Assembly: GCA_034430275.1 (NCBI GenBank)
Contig: DAOUEW010000251.1
Span: 1 to 17,302, forward strand
Direction of reading: 5' to 3'
DNA from: JAUVXJ01 sp034430275
GTDB taxonomy: Bacteria; Chloroflexota; Anaerolineae; UBA7937; B3-Chlor
Length of the DNA: 17,302 nt
How positions within the stretch are numbered: position 1 is the stretch's first letter; each line of letters starts with the position of its first letter. Below the pieces are notes generated by a model. That model was not told the DNA's origin. It did no database searches and saw nothing but the letters and a program-made list of their open reading frames with translations. Positions 13,478-17,302 of the stretch are shown piece by piece. The translations under genes and the position numbers were made by a program.

Positions 13478-13640
13478 TCAGCGAGACGGCCCGCCGCCGG
13501 GAGGCGATCCGCACCGCCCCCGCGAGATCAACCGCGGAGTGGGCACCAACAGACCCCCTCCGAGAAGCTGAAAGGCAGCGACTACGCCCTCAGGAAAGAC
13601 AGATCCAACTATGATATGGGAGTCCCGCCCCGCCTACGGA
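13478..13640. other. Intergenic stretch, no gene recognised
   Basis: Nothing with a start, ribosome binding site and protein-like composition was found on either strand between the fragment ending at 13477 and the large LysM/FnIII gene. It may hold remains of the lost 5' part of the upstream fragment. Confidence 0.35.
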
Positions 13641-15902
13641 CTAGGGCAAAGGAGCAGCGAAGCCCCGCACATTCATCTCCACCTTGGGCAAGTAACGGAA
13701 CGCAGGCCGGGGGATGGTGCATTCCGCCGCCCGCAGAGTGCAAGACACCGTGCTGTTGAACCCCGCCCACTCTTCCCGGGTCATGGAGATGGTGTTATCG
13801 CACCAGTGCCTGCACAGGGCGGGCTCCCAGTATCCAAACATCCAGCTCCAATACCTGAAGAGACAGCCATATCGAAGTGACGGTGAGAGGTCCGACGAGA
13901 GAGGCACCACAATGCTGTCCGTGGAGGGGATGTTATAAGGTGGCCAATCGTAGTAGTGGGGCCAGCCTGAGAGGTCTCTGAAGGTATGGGTGCCTCGCCT
14001 CAGGGGCATGCTAATGTCGTCACTCCAGTACCGCTTCTCAATACTGTTGGCGAATATGGAGTACCACATGTCGGCTGTGCTATCGGCGGGAAAATCAAGC
14101 GTCTTGAACGTGACCACAGCAAAGAGTTGGCAACCGGGCAGATCATAATCGTTGTCGGGCGACCGGGCGCTCATCCTAGACTGGGCTGGCCCGGCGATGG
14201 CGGCAACTTGCCAAAGAACATGCTGACCACAGGAGTAGGGGAGCCGGACGCTGGTGGTTCGGGCGCTGGGGCTGACGAGGGGAGGCTCAGCCAGCCAGCC
14301 GAGATTGTAGGGCGCTCCGTTGAGGAGAATCTGGAACCCGTCGATCTTGGTGGGATCACCGTCCCACTTCCAGCTAAGCTGGCGCTCAAGGGGATCAGCG
14401 TCTTCCCATGCAGAGCGAGTCTGGTCTTCGCGGACGTTGTACGGAACCGGCAGTGAGGGATCTTCGTAGGCGTAGGCTTCCCGTGTTCCGGTGGCGTCCA
14501 GCGCTCCCAGCGTCTTTATGACGATGCCGATCTCAACGGCCCCACCCCGCAAGGATCGCCTGTTCCCATCCCAGGTGTTGGCGGCGTAGTTCCCGCTTGG
14601 GGAACCGAGGAAGTCTAGCTGTGCGCCCGACCAGCCCAGGCAGTTTCCAGTGATCTCCAGTGCCTTGTCCTCCGGGATGGGCACGACGAGTCCGTGGCTC
14701 CCGCCTGCCCAGGCTGCGATGTCCGCTTGCTGCGATTGAACCTGGATGAAGGCCGAGTCATCCTCAGGGATCCGCACCTCGGCAGCGCCTTCAAAGGAGA
14801 GATAGCAGTAAACCTTGTCGTATGCGGCCGTCAGGGTCATGTCGAGGGCCTCGACTTGGAGGTGGGTAGCGAGCGCGGCAGGGCACGCAGGATCAACGTA
14901 CAGCCAGACGAAGTTACTGGGCTGGCGGCCCAGCCTGTTCACCGCCTCCACCCAGAAGGTGAGGTAACCCGGCTGGGGTGCCGCAAACTCAACCCACGCC
15001 GCGCCGCTGGCAGCCGGTTCGAGCTTGGCGATGACCCGCCCTGGCGAGCCCAGCCCCGCCATCCTCACCTCATAGGACTCTTCGTTGGTGGCCTTGTCGT
15101 TCCACAGCAGGCGCACGGTGCAGTCCTGCACCTGAGCTTCCAGATCCGTGGGGGCCGCGGGTGGGGAAACCGCGATGAATCCCAGGGGCAGGTTCGGCGG
15201 CAAAGGTGCAGGCTCGATGATCTTCAGGGAAGGGGCATCTGGAACGAGCAACGGCGTGCTCCCAGCAACAGAGGGTGGCACTGTCGGGCCGATCGATGAC
15301 GGCGGCCTTTCTTCGGGCGGAGCTGGCACGAAGACTACCGCGTCTGGAGAAGGCTCCTGGCCGCCCAAGTGGGGATTCAGCTCCTGCAAGGTACCCACGT
15401 CGCTGCCGTACGCCTCAGCGATGTCATCCAGCGTGTCGCCCGATTGCGCGCGAACCACCAGCTGCACCCCTTGAGGGTCTGGCTGCGACCCGCCGGTGAG
15501 GGCGACGGGCGGGCTCTGCCCGATGATGCCGGCGGTATTCACAGCGCGCACGAAGAGCATATGAGGACCCTGCAAGGCTGGGAAACCGAAGTGCGCATAG
15601 AAAGGTGAGACACCCTCGGCCAGATCGCTCTCCTGGATTTCCATCGCGTCACCGTCCACCCACAATTCCATGCGCGAGATAGGGGTGCGGCCGAAGCCGG
15701 TGGCGGACACGAAGACATGTTTGCCGAGCGGCACCGACTCCCCCGACGCGGGCTCGGTGACTAGCACGGTTGGCGGGGCAAACTGACTGCGCGCCTGCTC
15801 CTCTTGACGCACGAGCCAAAACACCAAGGAGCAGAGCCCAAGCAGTACCAACACAGCCAGCGAAGTAACAGCAACAGCTATCCACTGCATCTTAGCGCGC
15901 AT
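13641..15902 (-). CDS. Membrane-anchored LysM and fibronectin-III surface protein
   Basis: A 753-residue protein with an N-terminal membrane anchor (about residues 5-31, WIAVAVTSLAVLVLLGLC). No lipobox of the usual spacing precedes a signal cut, so it is probably tethered by this helix. Outside lie: an Ig-like domain (42-137, with ISRMELWVDGDAM and HMLFVRAVNTAG); a LysM peptidoglycan/glycan-binding domain (149-193, VVRAQSGDTLDDIAEAYGSD ... ELNPHL); a Pro-rich linker (195-247); a fibronectin type III domain (248-338, PTDLEAQVQDCTVRLLWNDK); an unknown beta domain (342-466, DKVYCYLSF ... CLGWSG); a second FnIII-like region (about 505-590); and an aromatic, Cys-rich C-terminal domain (592-753, with YWSWMFGYW and CRHWCD). 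It is probably a cell-wall-associated binding protein. The start at 15902 has AAGGA very close to it; ATG 15890 is an alternative. Confidence 0.8.
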   Translation of the reverse strand: MRAKMQWIAVAVTSLAVLVLLGLCSLVFWLVRQEEQARSQFAPPTVLVTEPASGESVPLGKHVFVSATGFGRTPISRMELWVDGDAMEIQESDLAEGVSPFYAHFGFPALQGPHMLFVRAVNTAGIIGQSPPVALTGGSQPDPQGVQLVVRAQSGDTLDDIAEAYGSDVGTLQELNPHLGGQEPSPDAVVFVPAPPEERPPSSIGPTVPPSVAGSTPLLVPDAPSLKIIEPAPLPPNLPLGFIAVSPPAAPTDLEAQVQDCTVRLLWNDKATNEESYEVRMAGLGSPGRVIAKLEPAASGAAWVEFAAPQPGYLTFWVEAVNRLGRQPSNFVWLYVDPACPAALATHLQVEALDMTLTAAYDKVYCYLSFEGAAEVRIPEDDSAFIQVQSQQADIAAWAGGSHGLVVPIPEDKALEITGNCLGWSGAQLDFLGSPSGNYAANTWDGNRRSLRGGAVEIGIVIKTLGALDATGTREAYAYEDPSLPVPYNVREDQTRSAWEDADPLERQLSWKWDGDPTKIDGFQILLNGAPYNLGWLAEPPLVSPSARTTSVRLPYSCGQHVLWQVAAIAGPAQSRMSARSPDNDYDLPGCQLFAVVTFKTLDFPADSTADMWYSIFANSIEKRYWSDDISMPLRRGTHTFRDLSGWPHYYDWPPYNIPSTDSIVVPLSSDLSPSLRYGCLFRYWSWMFGYWEPALCRHWCDNTISMTREEWAGFNSTVSCTLRAAECTIPRPAFRYLPKVEMNVRGFAAPLP

Positions 15903-15987
15903 GTCCTTCAGTCTTACCCTCCGTTGTGCAGGATATGCATGGACCTTACCGCTTGTAGCATTCTCCAGGAAGGACCCCGGGGTTGTT

Positions 15988-17172
15988 CTACCACCCTTGC
16001 TCAGAGTGGGAATTGTTGCCAGGATTGGGATCGTTGAACGGGACCTGTATGCTACACGAGAAGCTGACCTGGTATGAGCCGGGACTGACTATGACGCCCG
16101 TATTGAACACCTGCGTCCGACCTGGGTTGAGGGTGCCGATAAAGATGGGCGTGGGTCCCATTTGCCCCGGGTGATGGACATTCTCAATAGTGTCGTATTC
16201 GTCCCATTGGCACGACAATTGAACTGTGACATCGGTGACGGTGCCTGGCCCGTGGTTCGTGATGTCCCCAAGCACCTGGTGCGAGGGCGGCTCCGCCCGC
16301 AGGTCGGTTATCGCCAGGTCCGCCCTGAGTGGCAGAGTGGCGGTGGGCTGCGGCTGGGATACCGTTACGGTCACGGAGTCAGTATCCTCACCTCCGGCCG
16401 ACCTGGCCACCAGTGTGTATGTGGTCGTGCGATCAGGGCACTTGTCTCTGGCATCGTACTGGCCCGCGCCTTCTCCGTCCAACCACACTCCGATCACGTC
16501 GCCCTCCACGGCCCAACTCAGGGTGGTACATTGTCCAACCACGATGGAGGGTGGATTGGCCTGGAAAGAGACGATACTCGGCGCCGGCGGTGGCGTTGTA
16601 GGGGTAGGTGTAGGTGGCACTCGCGTCGCAGTAGGCGGTACTCGTGTCGCCGTGGGTGCAGGCGGGCGTGTGGGCGTCGGGGTGGGTGGCACCCGTGTCG
16701 CCGAAGCTGAAGGCGGGCGTGTGGGCGTCGAGGTCGGCGCCGCATGGGTAGCCGGAGCAGTGGGCGCTGCATACACAGGCGACGATGTGGGCGTTGGCGA
16801 AGCCAACGATAGCTGGCCCACCGTCACCGTCGATGTGGCATAGGGGCCAACATTTCCCTGGGAGTCAGTGGCCCTGGCGTGGATATTGTAGGTGCCAGGT
16901 TCGGTGGGGTTCCATGCCGCGGTGGCCTCGCAGAGGCGGAAGCCCTCGGCAGTGATGGTGACCAGGGGGTCATCGTCAACGAAGAATTCAAAGCTGGACA
17001 CACCGTCGACATCGGAGGCGTGGGCCTGAATCGTGACCGGCCCCACGGGAAGCGTGGCCCCGTCGAGAGGGCGATCCAGCCAGGTCGTAGGGCCTTGCGT
17101 GGATGCGCCACAGGCAGCCAGCAAGGAAGCCACCGCAAACACCACGACACAGCGGACGATGATCCGTGTCAT
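15988..17172 (-). CDS. Lipoprotein with two Ig-like domains and a CARDB-like C-terminus
   Basis: A 394-residue lipoprotein from ATG 17172. The signal peptide ends in a classical lipobox, SLLAAC (Cys21). Residues 31-118 are an Ig-like domain (DGVSSFEFFVDDDPL ... GTYNIHARATDSQGNVG), like those in Big-type surface proteins. Residues 121-197 form a Pro/Thr-rich linker with repeated ATRVPPTPTPTRPP units. Residues 198-272 are a second Ig-like domain of the same type as the N-terminal domain of the three lipoproteins at 9339-12914 (CTTLSWAVEG, VWLDGEG, CPDRTTTYTLV; Cys215 and Cys245). Residues 284-394 (ADLAITDLRAEP ... NHGPGTVTDVTVQL ... GTLNPGRTQ ... NDPNPGNN) look like a CARDB adhesion domain. GGAGGA lies 8 nt before ATG 17172. 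A 36-codon gene overlaps its start by one base (TGATG), implying translational coupling. Confidence 0.83.
   Translation of the reverse strand: MTRIIVRCVVVFAVASLLAACGASTQGPTTWLDRPLDGATLPVGPVTIQAHASDVDGVSSFEFFVDDDPLVTITAEGFRLCEATAAWNPTEPGTYNIHARATDSQGNVGPYATSTVTVGQLSLASPTPTSSPVYAAPTAPATHAAPTSTPTRPPSASATRVPPTPTPTRPPAPTATRVPPTATRVPPTPTPTTPPPAPSIVSFQANPPSIVVGQCTTLSWAVEGDVIGVWLDGEGAGQYDARDKCPDRTTTYTLVARSAGGEDTDSVTVTVSQPQPTATLPLRADLAITDLRAEPPSHQVLGDITNHGPGTVTDVTVQLSCQWDEYDTIENVHHPGQMGPTPIFIGTLNPGRTQVFNTGVIVSPGSYQVSFSCSIQVPFNDPNPGNNSHSEQGW
16594..16737 (-). repeat. Pro/Thr linker minisatellite
   Basis: Imperfect short repeats code for (S/A/P)ATRVPPTPTPTRPP-type units in the linker of the lipoprotein. 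Such tracts are prone to length change by slippage. On the + strand they create long Gly/Val/Arg-rich open frames that are not genes. Confidence 0.6.
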
Positions 17173-17282
17173 CACCCACTTCCTCCATTTGGAGTGAGAA
17201 TCACCAATTGGTCCTCCTCTGCCAACCGTAGCGCATCCTTGCGGCGCTCTTGCCGTGCTCGAACCTCATTCCAGCTTTGCAT
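17172..17282 (-). CDS. 36-residue small protein, coupled to the lipoprotein gene
   Basis: From ATG 17282 with AGGAGGT about 5 nt upstream, the frame encodes MQSWNEVRARQERRKDALRL, AEEDQLVILTPNGGSG and stops at a TGA that overlaps the ATG of the lipoprotein (TGATG). The first about 25 residues form a highly charged helix. The 'x-V-R-A-R-Q-E-R-x-K-D-x-L-R-x-A-E' pattern resembles very short proteins I believe are common in Chloroflexota, usually without a name. The strong ribosome binding site and overlapping stop/start argue for real translation. It could act as a coupling or leader peptide, or be a stand-alone small protein. Confidence 0.5.
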   Translation of the reverse strand: MQSWNEVRARQERRKDALRLAEEDQLVILTPNGGSG

Positions 17283-17302
17283 GTTGCACCTCCTGCTCCT
17301 GC

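Noticed and set aside
14694..15299. + strand frame of 201 codons
   Set aside because: It is antisense to the FnIII and linker coding region of the LysM protein, with no ribosome binding site and Arg/Gly-rich shadow composition.
16226..16843. Long + strand Gly/Val/Arg-rich frames opposite the lipoprotein linkers (also at 10069-10254 and 11238-11537)
   Set aside because: They are the antisense of Pro/Thr/Ala codons in the linkers, have no ribosome binding sites and no protein-like domain order.

Overview
This window looks like a high-GC accessory region from a member of the Chloroflexota, probably close to Anaerolineae or Caldilineae. The assignment is an inference from protein style. The clues are secreted proteins with a two-cysteine Ig-like domain (C-T-x-L-x-W ... 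C-P-x-x-T-T-x-Y), Pro/Thr-rich linkers, LysM/FnIII surface proteins, and a short 'FVVRFWREG...RWRGRIEHVQSGE' protein. No rRNA, tRNA, CRISPR array, integrase or transposase was found.

Left part (1-5952, + strand). A 5'-truncated HerA/DUF87-type ATPase is followed by a mosaic of gene tails. The 3' end of an RNB-family exoribonuclease gene occurs twice (about 1788-2126 and 4222-4674), on either side of an intact bacterial dynamin-like GTPase gene with its own strong promoter. Next comes an eRF1-like (baeRF-type) gene that has lost its stop. It runs through a piece resembling the N-terminus of a P-type ATPase into a decayed second copy of the HerA tail. The order is A - B - GTPase - B' - baeRF - A', a nested set of partial duplications. 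A third, more diverged HerA tail lies at about 7418-7630.

Middle part (6025-9074, - strand). This is a group of small, probably stress-related genes: a two-repeat DUF2267-like helical protein, three copies of an approximately 58-residue two-helix membrane protein (one broken), a GlsB/YeaQ/YmgE-type membrane protein, and a short 'RWRGRIEHVQSGE' protein. All three copies of the two-helix gene carry the same nested hairpin in their leaders, with fixed spacing and one compensatory base-pair change. This looks like a cis-acting RNA element I do not recognise, and it is the most interesting item in the window.

Right part (9339-17282, - strand). This is a cell-surface locus. Three lipoprotein genes share nearly the same signal peptide, Ig-like domain and Pro-rich linker but end in different modules: a parallel beta-helix, a three-fold Cys/Asp-rich repeat, and a calcium-loop-like domain. 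Upstream lie a membrane-anchored LysM/FnIII protein, a lipoprotein with two Ig-like domains and a CARDB-like end, and a 36-codon gene coupled to it. A remnant gene pair, including a frameshifted Cys-rich putative zinc-binding protein, lies between 13006 and 13477. A palindromic repeat based on AACCTCCCGAAGG is scattered through the window.
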